A DNA stretch of 64,000 bases, taken from Cohnella endophytica (GTDB lineage Bacteria; Bacillota; Bacilli; Paenibacillales; Paenibacillaceae). The stretch lies in NCBI RefSeq assembly GCF_003628305.1, contig NZ_RBZM01000009.1:248001-312000 (forward strand), read 5' to 3'. Position numbers and translations under genes: made by a program. Under the pieces are notes generated by a model. It saw nothing but the letters and a program-made list of their open reading frames with translations. It was not told the origin of the DNA and did not search any database. The number at the start of each line of letters is the position of its first letter. Position 1 is the first letter of the stretch. Of this stretch, positions 25,893-35,456 are shown in pieces.

Positions 25893-27709
25893 TCGGATAC
25901 CCCTCCATGATGAACGAGATAAGGGAACGTTAGCGCGACGACAGTCCCTTTGCCGATCACGCTGCTAATCTCGATGCCGTAACGCGCGCCGTACTCCAAT
26001 TGCAGACGGCGGTGCACGTTCTTTAACCCGATGCCCGACGTTTTCTCCTCGTCCTCGACTTCGCTCGGATCACTCAAAAGCATGCCGGCGAGCGAAGCTT
26101 CTTCGATGCCGACTCCGTTATCCGTCACTTCCACCCGTACCTGATCCTCTTCCAAGACGCATGACAGCTTTAATCGAGGCGTAATTCCTTCGAGATCGGC
26201 GAAGCCATGCAAGATCGCGTTCTCTACGATGGGTTGCAGCGTCAACTTAAGGATCCTCGCGCTGCGGAGCTCCCAGGGCACGTCCCATATCGTTTCGATT
26301 TGCATGAAAATACGTTTCTCTTGAAAAGCGATATAGCTTTTTACGTAGTCCATTTCTTCGCCGATCGTGCTCCAGATCGTGAGCGATTTGCTTAGCGTAT
26401 AGTTAAGCATGCTGCTTAGATTGACCAGCGTTTGGGCGATAATCTTCTCCCCCTTCATTTCCGCCATCCATCGGATCGAATTGATCGAATTATGCAGGAA
26501 GTGGGGTTTGATCTGCGATAGCAGCAGATTCAATTCCAAGTTCGATTTTTCGCGCTCGTCCGATTTGATCCGCACGATTTGTTCGTTAATTCGCCCGACC
26601 ATCTGTTGAATGCCCGAGAATAGGATTTCGATTTCTTCCAGGCCTTTGTATTGGAAGTGCCAGTTGACCGTCTGCCCTTGCCCGGAATCGTTAAACCGAA
26701 TTTTACGGACCGTCTTGGACAAGTTCAGGATAGGCACCATTGCTTTTCTCGTAAAAATATAAAGGATAAGGGAGATAAGAAGGATGGACGCCACGGTTAC
26801 GGTTAGCGTATGATTCCACAGCTGTTTCGTCGGGCTGGCCAGCAATTTTTCGGGCGTTAAGGCAATTAAATACCATTTCAGAAACGGAATATTCTGAATG
26901 GAGCAGAAGTAGCTCTGCCCGTCCCATTTGATACGGAAGCTTTCATACTCCGTTCCGTTGATCTTGGCCTTGGAAACCGCATTCCTCGATAGCTCCTGCA
27001 GTTTAGGTTCATCGTCTTCGCTCGATATGAGCAGGTCGCCGTTTTCCTGGCTGATGAAAGCAAGCGTAGAGCTATTCAGCTGGATTTTGCGCAGCAGCCC
27101 CTGAAATAAACTATCGTTCACTTCTATGTTCAAGAGTCCAAGCGCCGAGTTCCCTTGCACGATATTTTTAGTGAAATATAACGCGTTATGTCCATCGGAG
27201 AGATCGTGAAAGTTGGCACCCACATTGCGATACATGATGTTATTGTCGTAAGGGATCCGGTCCTCCGGCCAATTGAATCCGCGCACGACTTGTTTTAACC
27301 TTTCGACTTCGGTATCGTGCAAGACGTTATTGCTGAATACTTCCTCGCGACCGTTAATGATTTGCACGTATAACGGAATTCTCAACCGATAGGCTGCGGT
27401 AAAAGATTTCAAGCGCTCTCTGACCGCCGCTTGGCTGTTACCGGAATCGTTCTTAGCCCGATTTAACAAGCTCTGCAGTTCCTGATCCTGCGACAGGGTG
27501 CGGATATAATCCTCGATGTGATTGACATAGAAGTCCAAGCTGATGGAAAGCGACTCCATGTTGCTGGAAACCGATTTATCGTACAACGCCTCGACTTGCT
27601 TTACCCCTCCTTTTCCTAACATATAGCCTTGGAAAAGCACCGGAATAATAATAATGCACATGAGGAGCAGGATAAGCGTAATCAAGTTCATTCGACGTTT
27701 CATGCGCAT
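25889..27709 (-). CDS. Sensor histidine kinase, YesM type (second pair)
   Basis: A 606-residue membrane kinase. Membrane helices lie near residues 8-30 and 296-318, with a Cache-like extracellular sensor between them. A HAMP domain, the phospho-acceptor motif LLLSQIKPHFLHNS and an ATPase domain (LQPIVENAILHGF, DNGVGIEEA, SGIGLKNVHRRL) follow. The next gene is its response regulator, overlapping by four bases. The LacI gene 27752-28780 lies 42 bp upstream on the same strand, so the regulator genes probably form one transcript. Confidence 0.92.
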   Translation of the reverse strand: MRMKRRMNLITLILLLMCIIIIPVLFQGYMLGKGGVKQVEALYDKSVSSNMESLSISLDFYVNHIEDYIRTLSQDQELQSLLNRAKNDSGNSQAAVRERLKSFTAAYRLRIPLYVQIINGREEVFSNNVLHDTEVERLKQVVRGFNWPEDRIPYDNNIMYRNVGANFHDLSDGHNALYFTKNIVQGNSALGLLNIEVNDSLFQGLLRKIQLNSSTLAFISQENGDLLISSEDDEPKLQELSRNAVSKAKINGTEYESFRIKWDGQSYFCSIQNIPFLKWYLIALTPEKLLASPTKQLWNHTLTVTVASILLISLILYIFTRKAMVPILNLSKTVRKIRFNDSGQGQTVNWHFQYKGLEEIEILFSGIQQMVGRINEQIVRIKSDEREKSNLELNLLLSQIKPHFLHNSINSIRWMAEMKGEKIIAQTLVNLSSMLNYTLSKSLTIWSTIGEEMDYVKSYIAFQEKRIFMQIETIWDVPWELRSARILKLTLQPIVENAILHGFADLEGITPRLKLSCVLEEDQVRVEVTDNGVGIEEASLAGMLLSDPSEVEDEEKTSGIGLKNVHRRLQLEYGARYGIEISSVIGKGTVVALTFPYLVHHGGVSE

Positions 27710-27751
27710 CCGATATCAACCACCCTCGGGCAAAAATCTGAATTCATAAAG

Positions 27752-28780
27752 TTAAAAAACCCTCTTCATCCCAGGGTTCTTGCACGAGCCGCGCTTGATC
27801 AGCACCGCATCGAATACGATATGTTGATTGACCGATTGTCCGGTAATGAGATCAAACAAGAGGCTCACGCTGGATAGAGCGATTTCGTTAGCGGGTTGGC
27901 TGATCGTATCAAGGGAAGGGTGGTAGTATTCGGCCATCTCTATGCCATCGAAGCCGATAATGGAAATATCGTCGGGGATGGACAATCCTGCGGTGAGAAC
28001 GGCTTTGGCCGCGCCGATCGCGATGGTGTCCGCTGCCGCGAATAGGGCCGTAACGCCCCTGCCTTTGTTAAGCAATCGCCTCGTTGCGCTAAATCCGGAG
28101 CTTGCGCTGTATTCGCAGTCCTCCACCAGCTGAGGATCGTAGGGGATGGAGCTTTCCTCCAAAGCCTTAATATATCCCAGAAACCTGCGGTTACCCGTCG
28201 TCTCGTTCAGGAACGGCGATTTGGCCATAAAGGCTATGGCGGTATGTCCGAGGGAAATCAAATATTTAGTCGCCTTGTAGGCCTCCTTCAGATCGTCGAT
28301 AATGACGCTGGAAAAGATCGACGGGTCGACTTCTTGAGCGGTGATCGTGGTAAGCACGCACGGAATGTTCAGCCGTCTGAATTTTTCCTCGGAATGATCG
28401 TAGGTGCCTCCCATAAAAATAATGCCGCAGAGGTTTTTTTCTTGTACCAATTGGATCGCGGCATTGATTTCATTCGTTCCGTCTTCCACGTGGTAGATCA
28501 TAAAAGGATAACCTCTCAGGTCTACCTGCCGTTCGATTTCCTTAATCATATTGGAGAAAAAAGGATTCGTAATTCCCTTTACCATGAGTGCGATATTTCT
28601 GGATTGAGTAGCTTTGAGGTTGCGGGCGTTATTGTTGGGTACGTAATTATACTGTTCGACAACGCTTAGAACTTTATCCCTCGTTGCCTTGCTTACTATT
28701 CCCGTGTTGTTGATCACCCTGGACACCGTAGAAATGCCCACTCCTGCAATCCTAGCGACATCTTTAATATTCACGCTCAT
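27752..28780 (-). CDS. LacI-family transcriptional regulator
   Basis: A 342-residue regulator. The N-terminal helix-turn-helix reads VNIKDVARIAGVGISTVSRVI; a hinge follows and then a periplasmic-binding-protein-like sugar-sensing domain to the end. A longer frame opens with GTG at 28789, but AGAGGTG six bases before the ATG at 28780 decides the start. The gene heads the large minus-strand cluster of two-component systems and importers. A perfect 12-bp palindrome at 28848-28859, 68 bp upstream, could be its own operator. The effector is unknown. Confidence 0.92.
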   Translation of the reverse strand: MSVNIKDVARIAGVGISTVSRVINNTGIVSKATRDKVLSVVEQYNYVPNNNARNLKATQSRNIALMVKGITNPFFSNMIKEIERQVDLRGYPFMIYHVEDGTNEINAAIQLVQEKNLCGIIFMGGTYDHSEEKFRRLNIPCVLTTITAQEVDPSIFSSVIIDDLKEAYKATKYLISLGHTAIAFMAKSPFLNETTGNRRFLGYIKALEESSIPYDPQLVEDCEYSASSGFSATRRLLNKGRGVTALFAAADTIAIGAAKAVLTAGLSIPDDISIIGFDGIEMAEYYHPSLDTISQPANEIALSSVSLLFDLITGQSVNQHIVFDAVLIKRGSCKNPGMKRVF

Positions 28781-28847
28781 AGTATTCACCTCTATTGATG
28801 ATAAGTTGCTATCGAAATATAGTTTGCTTATGACCGACTCATGTTAA

Positions 28848-28859
28848 GGAAACGTTTCC
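28848..28859. promoter_or_regulatory. LacI-type operator upstream of LacI gene
   Basis: GGAAACGTTTCC is a perfect 12-bp palindrome with the central CG typical of LacI-family operators, 68 bp upstream of the regulator start. Read on the minus strand it also fits the CcpA box at all but one outer position, so it may be bound by the adjacent regulator, by CcpA, or by both. Confidence 0.6.
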
Positions 28860-29055
28860 ACAAAAAGCGATTCCGTTGAAATTGTCACTAGTATATCCCC
28901 CCTCTTTTCATTCCGTCAAATCCTATTTCAGACTGCCACGAGTAGATTCAGGGGTGAATGGGCACTGAATTGGGTATATTTCTTATTAAAAAGAGCCGAC
29001 TCCCAATAATAGAAACAACAATAATATTTGCCCTCTCGTTTTTGTTCAACCTTCA

Positions 29056-29070
29056 ATGGAAACGTTACCT
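29056..29070 (+). promoter_or_regulatory. cre-like site (full consensus match)
   Basis: ATGGAAACGTTACCT matches WTGNAANCGNWNNCW at all fifteen positions. It lies about 275 bp upstream of the LacI start and just beyond the terminator of the importer gene 29201-30814. Which promoter it serves is unclear; the regulator cluster is the only unit that starts nearby. Confidence 0.5.
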
Positions 29071-29116
29071 ATACGATACCGACAATCGTTTCATCCCTCA
29101 CGGGATATTCTGCATA

Positions 29117-29171
29117 CAAAAAAACACCCATAACCTTAACACCTTTTTGCAAAGTGTTCCGACTATGGGTG
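29117..29171 (-). terminator. Terminator after importer operon (29.2-32.7 kb)
   Basis: On the minus strand CACCCATA pairs with TATGGGTG, with a second helix (AACACTTT/AAAAGGTGTT) nested inside, followed by a run of seven T residues. It starts 30 bp after the stop codon of 29201-30814. Confidence 0.88.
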
Positions 29172-29200
29172 CCACAGGACTAACCCTTTAATCCGACATT

Positions 29201-30814
29201 CTACTTTTTCAAGAATTCGTCAATTTGCCGCTGCTTCTCCGCGATGATCTTGTCTACTCCCGCTTTCTTCAGCTTGGCGAGGAACTCCGCATATCTGGAC
29301 TCGAGTTGCGCGCTCGTACCCGCTCCGCTCTCCAGCACCTTGCGATATTCGGTAACGACGGCTCCCACCTTGGAGATCTCGGACTTCACAGCGTCCGGGT
29401 TGAACTCGAAACCGGCGATGACGGACTTCACGAAGTTGTTCGGATCCGTAATGTAGGCAATCGACGCTTTGTCGGTATCGGTAGCAGTCGCCGGAATTCT
29501 GGCGTTTTTCCAAGGCGTTACCATCCACCATTCGTTCTGGAATACCTTCGTCCGATCCAATCCATCCGGATATTTGAACTGGTTGTCGCCGACCGCGACG
29601 AAATCCTGGCCTTCGATCCCGTACAAATAGGTATCGCGAATATCTTTATCGGCATAGATCAGGTTCAGGAACATAAGTACTCGCTCCGGATTGTTGGAAG
29701 ATGGAGAGAGGACGGTAAAATTGCCTGCCTTGAACGAGCTTACCATCTTCGTCCCTTGCTCCAAGAATACCTGCTCGAATCGCGCGCCCGGTTCGATCTT
29801 GGAGATTGCCGCCGTGCGGTCGCCCAAGTTGCCTTCCGAAGGATTCCCGATCCCGCCGATCGTCTTGGCATCCGTATTGGCATCGGTCGCCACCGTCGAC
29901 TTGCTGAACAAGGAGTCCTTGTCGATCAACCCGCCGTTGTACCCTTTGTTCGCGTAAGTAAGCACGCTTTTGTAATAATCGGTTTCGAATTGGTTAATGA
30001 CTTTGGGTTCATTGTTCAGAAGCATCCCCGGCGAATTAAAATCGTTGCTGGGAACGTATTCCCTTTGCATCCCAAGGAACGCCAGAGCTTGATAGTTACC
30101 CGTGAATTCCCCGTTCAACTTGCCAACGCGGGACTTATCCTCCCCCACGACCTTAAACGCAAAGTTCTGCACGTCTTCCTTAGTCTTGAACATATCCGGC
30201 GTATAGCCGTATTTCTCGGCGATGTCGGCACGGTAGATGTACGCCATCGGATATTCAAGCGGGCCCGGTACCGGGATCCCGTATATTTTGCCATTGTAGC
30301 GGTTCGTATCGACGTAAGCGGCGGTCAAGCCATTGTATAGATCCGGTGCGTTCTTCTCGAATAGATCGGAAATATCAAGAGCTCCGCCCTTCGTAAGCAC
30401 TTGCGCGTAGTTCTGCCACCAACCGTCATAGTAAAAATCGAACTCTTCTCCCGCGGCTAGCTTCACGAGAATCTGATCCTTGTAGCTGTCCCATGGGATG
30501 TACTGGATGTCCAGCGTCGCCTGAATTTTCTCGGTCAGTTTTTCGTTCAATACTTTCATAACCTCGTCGTAATGCTGCGGCTTATCTCCCGGTAAGAGTA
30601 ATTTCAAGCTGACCTGGTTTAGTTTCTGCGGCGAAGGCTCTTTGGAATTGTCCCCGGATACGGAAGTATCGGCGCTGTTAGCCGCGCTCGGCTCCGGACT
30701 GACAGCAGGCGGGGATGAGCTTCCCGCATTGTTGCCTTTACCGTTCGAACAACCTACCGTTACGAGAATGACCGCAAGCAGGAATAGTGCCGACTTGAAG
30801 AAAACTTTCTTCAT
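29201..30814 (-). CDS. Oligosaccharide-binding lipoprotein with DUF3502-like C-terminus
   Basis: A 537-residue lipoprotein; the lipobox VTVGCSNG lies near residue 20, followed by a Ser/Pro-rich linker of about 50 residues. The C-terminal ~130 residues (FEFNPDAVKSEISKVGAVV, then YAEFLAKLKKAGVDKIIAEK) match the DUF3502 domain seen in LplA-type binding proteins. The longest frame starts at 30832, but GGGAGG at the right distance selects the ATG at 30814. It is the last gene of the operon after the two permeases, an unusual order because the binding protein usually comes first. Ligand unknown. Confidence 0.9.
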   Translation of the reverse strand: MKKVFFKSALFLLAVILVTVGCSNGKGNNAGSSSPPAVSPEPSAANSADTSVSGDNSKEPSPQKLNQVSLKLLLPGDKPQHYDEVMKVLNEKLTEKIQATLDIQYIPWDSYKDQILVKLAAGEEFDFYYDGWWQNYAQVLTKGGALDISDLFEKNAPDLYNGLTAAYVDTNRYNGKIYGIPVPGPLEYPMAYIYRADIAEKYGYTPDMFKTKEDVQNFAFKVVGEDKSRVGKLNGEFTGNYQALAFLGMQREYVPSNDFNSPGMLLNNEPKVINQFETDYYKSVLTYANKGYNGGLIDKDSLFSKSTVATDANTDAKTIGGIGNPSEGNLGDRTAAISKIEPGARFEQVFLEQGTKMVSSFKAGNFTVLSPSSNNPERVLMFLNLIYADKDIRDTYLYGIEGQDFVAVGDNQFKYPDGLDRTKVFQNEWWMVTPWKNARIPATATDTDKASIAYITDPNNFVKSVIAGFEFNPDAVKSEISKVGAVVTEYRKVLESGAGTSAQLESRYAEFLAKLKKAGVDKIIAEKQRQIDEFLKK

Positions 30815-30870
30815 CTTTTCATGACCTCCCAATTTAATATGCTATACCGAAATACGGTGAATAGCTAGAT

Positions 30871-31749
30871 TCAGCCTTTAACGCTTCCGATCGTCAGCCC
30901 TTTTACGAAATACTTCTGGATGTACGGATATACAAGGAAAATCGGGCCGATCGAGATTATCGTCGTCGCCATCTGGACCCCATTAGCAGGCACCTGGATG
31001 AATTTCGAAGTATCGACCTGACTGGAAATATAGGTCAGGTTGGAGATCATTTTTTTGAGCAGCAGCTGTACGGGCATAAGCTTGTCGGATTCGATGAAGT
31101 TTAAGGAAAGCCACCAATCGTTCCAATACGCCAAAGCGTAAAATAAGCCGATCGTAGCGAGTCCCGGGGTCGAGAGCGGAATGACGATGTTCAGAAAAGA
31201 GCGGAAATGGCCTGCGCCGTCTATCCTGGCCGATTCGACGATCTCCCGCGGAATCGTCTCGAAGAAGCTTTTGAGCACGAACATATTAAACGGGTTTACG
31301 AGATAGGGGACGATGAGCACCCATAACGTATCCTTGAGGTGCAAATACTTGGTGATGAGGATGTACCAAGGAACGAGCCCGCCGCTGAACAACATCGTAA
31401 TGAGAACGTAGCCCAGAATGAGACTACGGAACTTCATTTCGCGCTGCGACAGCGGATAGGCAAGCAGGCTCGTCACGAGAAGAGCCGATAACGTGCCGAT
31501 CACCGTAACGGTAACGCTGACCAGGAACGATTGCATGACTGAGTTCAATTGGAACACCGTCTCGTAAGAATAAAGCGTAAACTGTTTAGGGATGAGCGCG
31601 AAGCCGGCCTCCTTCAAGTTCTGTTCCGCTTCGAACGAGCTGCCCAGCACGATGAGGAAAGGCACTAAGCATGCGATGCCGATGACGGAGAAGAAAAGAT
31701 AGTTAATAGAATTGAACAACCGGTAGCTGACGGATTTGTGCTCGACCAT
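30871..31749 (-). CDS. ABC importer permease, LplC type
   Basis: A 292-residue permease with six predicted membrane helices and EAA loop VESARIDGAGHFRSFLNIVIPLSTPGL; it ends in LTIGSVKG. The longest frame opens at 31797 inside the previous gene, but AAGGAG eight bases before the ATG at 31749 gives the true start. It shares an operon with the LplB-type permease 31772-32710 (22-bp gap) and the binding protein 29201-30814. Confidence 0.92.
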   Translation of the reverse strand: MVEHKSVSYRLFNSINYLFFSVIGIACLVPFLIVLGSSFEAEQNLKEAGFALIPKQFTLYSYETVFQLNSVMQSFLVSVTVTVIGTLSALLVTSLLAYPLSQREMKFRSLILGYVLITMLFSGGLVPWYILITKYLHLKDTLWVLIVPYLVNPFNMFVLKSFFETIPREIVESARIDGAGHFRSFLNIVIPLSTPGLATIGLFYALAYWNDWWLSLNFIESDKLMPVQLLLKKMISNLTYISSQVDTSKFIQVPANGVQMATTIISIGPIFLVYPYIQKYFVKGLTIGSVKG

Positions 31750-31771
31750 ATAGCCGCTCCTTCCATGCGAA

Positions 31772-32710
31772 TCAATACAGAACGCCTTTTTTCTCATCGC
31801 TGAGCTTTTTGGATATCCAGTTGGCCAGCACGACCATGAGAAATCCCATGAGCGATTGGTAGAGTCCTACCGCGGATGTCATTCCGATATCGCCATAGGT
31901 TCTGAGCGAACGGAATACGTAAGTATCGATGACGTCCGTCGTCGGGTACAGCTGGCCGTTATCTCCGACTAGCGCATAGATCATCCCGAAATCCCCGTAG
32001 AAAATCCGACCGACCGCAAGAATTAGCAAAATCAAAACGGTAGGCCTAAGCTGAGGAAGAAGAATTCGAATGATCTGCTGAAATCGGCTAGCACCATCTA
32101 TACGCGCCGCTTCATAATACTCGGGATTGATGCCCGTTATTGCGGCTAGGTAAATAACGAGACCGTATCCGGTCGACTTCCATAAGTAGACGACGACAAG
32201 AATCGCGGGCCATAACCCCGGGCTGTTCATGAACTCTACCCTATCGAGGCCGATCGCGCTTAGCAGCTGGTTGATGATTCCTCTCTCCGAGGAGAGGAAC
32301 GTTCCCAAGAACAGCGAAACGACGATCCAAGAAATGAAGTACGGGAAAAAGATGAACGTCTGGAAAATCCGCGCGCTAACCTTGCTGCGAATCTCGTTCA
32401 ATAAGACGGCGGTAACGACTGCGGCTAGCGTTCCGAATACAATGAACAGGAAATTCAGGAACAACGTATTAAAAGTGATGCGGTACAAGTCGGGCGAAGT
32501 GAAGAAAAATTCAAAGTTGTCGAAACCCGCCCACGGGCTACCGAATATCCCCCCGGCGAAGTTGTAATTCTTGAACGCGAGAATGACTCCGAACATAGGC
32601 AAATAACTGAAGATGAAGAAGAATAGGATTCCGGGTAACGCCATCAGATACAGCGTGCCCTGTCCGGGCAACAAAGATTTAGCCGTCCGGGCTCGTGTCT
32701 TAGCATTCAT
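31772..32710 (-). CDS. ABC importer permease, LplB type
   Basis: A 312-residue permease. SYLPMFGVILAFKNY near residue 38 and the EAA loop YEAARIDGASRFQQIIRILLPQLRPTV are typical of the group. It is the first gene of the three-gene importer operon. The Cache/AraC regulator 32910-35279 lies directly upstream, but a strong terminator (32873-32904) separates the two, so this operon has its own promoter in 32711-32872. Confidence 0.92.
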   Translation of the reverse strand: MNAKTRARTAKSLLPGQGTLYLMALPGILFFFIFSYLPMFGVILAFKNYNFAGGIFGSPWAGFDNFEFFFTSPDLYRITFNTLFLNFLFIVFGTLAAVVTAVLLNEIRSKVSARIFQTFIFFPYFISWIVVSLFLGTFLSSERGIINQLLSAIGLDRVEFMNSPGLWPAILVVVYLWKSTGYGLVIYLAAITGINPEYYEAARIDGASRFQQIIRILLPQLRPTVLILLILAVGRIFYGDFGMIYALVGDNGQLYPTTDVIDTYVFRSLRTYGDIGMTSAVGLYQSLMGFLMVVLANWISKKLSDEKKGVLY

Positions 32711-32872
32711 ACGATAGTGGTGGTCTCCCCTCGTCGATATTGCTTGATCGCTCCTTCATTCTGGCTCACGGCAAGCCGTCAAAACTACTTCGAAATCCGA
32801 TTATCACTCAGAAATACAACTATAAAGAAGATATTACAGTCCGCCCCGCGATTCTGAGTCCTATTAAACGGC

Positions 32873-32904
32873 AAAAAAAAGAACGCGGCGTCTACCCGAG
32901 TTCT
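32873..32904 (-). terminator. Terminator after Cache/AraC regulator gene
   Basis: AGAAC-T-CGG pairs with CCG-C-GTTCT on the minus strand (5 + 3 bp with one mismatch), followed by eight T residues. It begins five bases after the stop codon at 32910. Confidence 0.85.
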
Positions 32905-32909
32905 AGTTT

Positions 32910-35279
32910 TTATTCTTCCGATATTCCCTGCCGTGCCGAGGTTTCCGATTGACCATGAAGCTTACGGTAAGCATTCGGAGTCATGCCGAATGCTTTCTTG
33001 AATACGAAGTAAAAATAATTGCTGGAGCTGAATCCGGAGAGCCCGGCAATATCGTTAATGAGCAGCTCGGATCGTTCGATGAGCTCAATGGCTTTCTGGA
33101 GCCGCATGCGGTTAATGTATTCATGAACGGAATAAGACAGGTTGTCGTTAAAAAGCTTGTTCAGATAGCTGACCGAATAGCGCAGCCGGTCTGCCACGTC
33201 CGTCACCGAGAAGTCTACTCGGGAATAATTTTCTTCGATATACTTAACTCCCTTATCGATCGTTCCCATACTCTTCGCGTTCCTGCCCTTTTCTTCTTTG
33301 TCCGCCGTTGCCTGAACGAGAAGCTGCGAGATCCATTCTCCCATCTCCTGCTTCGTCTCTAACTTGAACAGCTCATTGAAGATTTCGTCGTAGCCCATCG
33401 TTGAAAGCGGGGTGGACTTAGACGGCATCGCATGAATCAACTTCATGATATTGAGAATGACTTGGGTCAATATCGCGAACAGATCTTGGCTAGGGTTCCG
33501 GTCCATCGTAACGAGAAGGGCCTCTACCGCTTCCTTCATTTTCTGTTGTCTGCCTAGTTTAAGTTCGTCGAAGATCGCCTTTTCCCGATCATAAGGATAT
33601 TCGTTCTTCGTATGGCGAAACAGCTCCTCATGCATGAACAACGAACCCGACCCGCGGAAAATCCGGTAATGCGTCGCCGACAGCGCTCCTTCGTAAGAAA
33701 ACGCAGCTTCGGCTAGCGATTCTATAGGGGCGCCTAATCCTAGCGTAACGCTCAGCTTCAAGTAATCCTTTATATTGCGTTGCACTTCTTGAGCGATAAG
33801 CATTAAAGCTTCTTCATTTAGCGCCGAGCTATCGAGGATAACCGCGATATGATCCGAACCGATATCGACGGAGATCGACCTGCAGTGCTCCGCTAGAGTT
33901 TCCTCCGCAATATTGCGCATGGCATAACGAATGAGATAGCAGCCTTCATTGTCGTATCGATCCACGAACATCCTGTATTGATCGATACGGATAATAAGGA
34001 CACAAAGGCGCTCGGCATCGATCAATTCAATATTATGGTCCTTCACCCAGCTGCGGAAACCGATTCTGCTCTCTTCGTAACCGAGCAACAGGCTTCGGAG
34101 GAACTGGTCCCTCAGCAACAATTTAGTCCTTGCCGATACTTGCTCGAGCGACTCATTGTCTTGGATAACCTTAGCGAATACTCTCTTAATCGTTTCGATA
34201 TCTCCGTCGTTGAAAGGATCGGCCGTCCCTTTGCCCTGCTTTCTGGCGAATTGGGTCAGCGAGCGTATAGGGAAGTATATTTTCCTGGATATCAACACGG
34301 AGACGATCAAGCTTACGAAGATTAGAAAAATGCTGCTTAGCATCGTAATATCGCGAATCTGAATCAAACTGCGAAATAGCGTCGAGTACGGGTACACGCT
34401 GACGTAGATAAAGCCCGTGCTCTCGAGGTTCGTTTTCTGGAAAGCGATGACGTACTTCTCGTTGTCGATCGACTTGATGAAGGTGCCGCTTGGCTTATGA
34501 GCGTTCTGGATATCGGAATAATATCGGAACCTCGACATCATATCCTTTAAACCGTCCGATTTAGGATCGGTTACGAATTGTCCGTCTTCTTGGACAATGA
34601 ACATCCGATTGATCGGGTCGCTGGCCATCTCCGTCATCAGATTCTGGAGCTGACCATCGTCGATATTGATGATCATGGCGCCTTGCATACGATTCGTGCT
34701 TGAAGAGGGCTCCGTCACGATCAACGATAACGTCGGAGTCCCTCTTGGTTTGGTCGGTATCGAGTGGCGCAGCAAGTAAGGAATCTTAGGAGAGCGGTAT
34801 TTGAAATTTTGCAAGACGCCGGTCATCTCGGTGTCCGGAAAGTCTTCGATCTTCTTATTGGGATAGGCCGTCGAAACCACGACGTCAAGCTGCATGTTGT
34901 AGAGATAGATGGAATGAACGATGGGATTGGTCTGGAGAAAACGGTTCAGGCGGGTGACCAGCTTATGTTGATCGTACACGTCGAGCACATCGTCAGAGAA
35001 TAAAGCGGAGTAGATGCTATCGTCGTAATAGAGGTCGAACACGCCTTTAATCGTGGAAGTATAGACGTAATTGGACACATTCTGGGTCTGGGAGAGCAGC
35101 TTATGGGAGAGCCGATCTATCTCCTGCTTCATCATCTGGTCGGATTTTAAATAATAGAACCCGAATACGATAAAGATGTTAAGAATATTGAGAATGATGA
35201 AGGACAACAGAAGCTTTACGTAAGTATTCTTCCGGTAAGAAAAGGAAGCCGAACGCAACCAAGCTAAAGGTACCTTCAT
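32910..35279 (-). CDS. Membrane-bound AraC-family regulator with Cache-type sensor (YesS-like)
   Basis: A 789-residue one-component regulator that combines an outside sensor with DNA binding. A membrane helix at about 20-42 is followed by a roughly 260-residue extracellular region with Cache-like features. A second helix lies near 302-325, then a HAMP-like linker. A cytoplasmic middle region of about 330 residues follows, and the last ~100 residues are an AraC helix-turn-helix pair (VADRLRYSVSYLNKLFNDNLS and AGLSGFSSSNYFYFVFKKAFG). No kinase or receiver motifs occur. It would sense a sugar outside the cell and activate the importer operon downstream (29.2-32.7 kb). GGGGAGG precedes the ATG. 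Confidence 0.9.
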   Translation of the reverse strand: MKVPLAWLRSASFSYRKNTYVKLLLSFIILNILNIFIVFGFYYLKSDQMMKQEIDRLSHKLLSQTQNVSNYVYTSTIKGVFDLYYDDSIYSALFSDDVLDVYDQHKLVTRLNRFLQTNPIVHSIYLYNMQLDVVVSTAYPNKKIEDFPDTEMTGVLQNFKYRSPKIPYLLRHSIPTKPRGTPTLSLIVTEPSSSTNRMQGAMIINIDDGQLQNLMTEMASDPINRMFIVQEDGQFVTDPKSDGLKDMMSRFRYYSDIQNAHKPSGTFIKSIDNEKYVIAFQKTNLESTGFIYVSVYPYSTLFRSLIQIRDITMLSSIFLIFVSLIVSVLISRKIYFPIRSLTQFARKQGKGTADPFNDGDIETIKRVFAKVIQDNESLEQVSARTKLLLRDQFLRSLLLGYEESRIGFRSWVKDHNIELIDAERLCVLIIRIDQYRMFVDRYDNEGCYLIRYAMRNIAEETLAEHCRSISVDIGSDHIAVILDSSALNEEALMLIAQEVQRNIKDYLKLSVTLGLGAPIESLAEAAFSYEGALSATHYRIFRGSGSLFMHEELFRHTKNEYPYDREKAIFDELKLGRQQKMKEAVEALLVTMDRNPSQDLFAILTQVILNIMKLIHAMPSKSTPLSTMGYDEIFNELFKLETKQEMGEWISQLLVQATADKEEKGRNAKSMGTIDKGVKYIEENYSRVDFSVTDVADRLRYSVSYLNKLFNDNLSYSVHEYINRMRLQKAIELIERSELLINDIAGLSGFSSSNYFYFVFKKAFGMTPNAYRKLHGQSETSARQGISEE

Positions 35280-35406
35280 CCGCGTTCTGCCTCCCCATAT
35301 CGATGCAATCCATTCTATAGCTATTATAATCCGGAATTACCAGCTTTCAATGCCTAGTAATCTGCGCCTGAGTTGGCAGGATGCATTAGAAGGAAATGCA
35401 ATCAAC

Positions 35407-35441
35407 GAGGCTGTCTCAAGTAAACATTAGTAGACAGCCTC
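35407..35441 (-). terminator. Terminator after DUF5010 gene A
   Basis: GAGGCTGTCT and AGACAGCCTC form a perfect 10-bp stem with a 15-base loop, 15 bp after the stop codon at 35457. The following T content is modest (GTTGATTGCATTT), so it may end transcription less completely. It marks the end of the operon that starts at 46909. Confidence 0.7.
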
Positions 35442-35456
35442 GCCTCCCTCGTAGGG

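Larger units (their letters stand above)
28781..29200. other. 420-bp intergenic region between LacI gene and importer operon
   Basis: Contains the palindrome at 28848-28859, the cre-like box at 29056-29070 and the terminator at 29117-29171. A plus-strand 77-codon frame spans 28958-29191 but runs through the terminator and lacks a ribosome-binding site, so I do not call it. Nothing else is evident in 28870-29050, which is AT-rich. Confidence 0.6.

Noticed and set aside
28958..29191. 77-codon plus-strand frame in the intergenic region
   Set aside because: It runs through the terminator at 29117-29171, has no ribosome-binding site and no family resemblance.
35337..35406. Short gap before the terminator of DUF5010 gene A checked for an RNA gene
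   Set aside because: Only the terminator and an ordinary promoter-like region for the Cache/AraC side were visible; no tRNA cloverleaf or riboswitch core was found.
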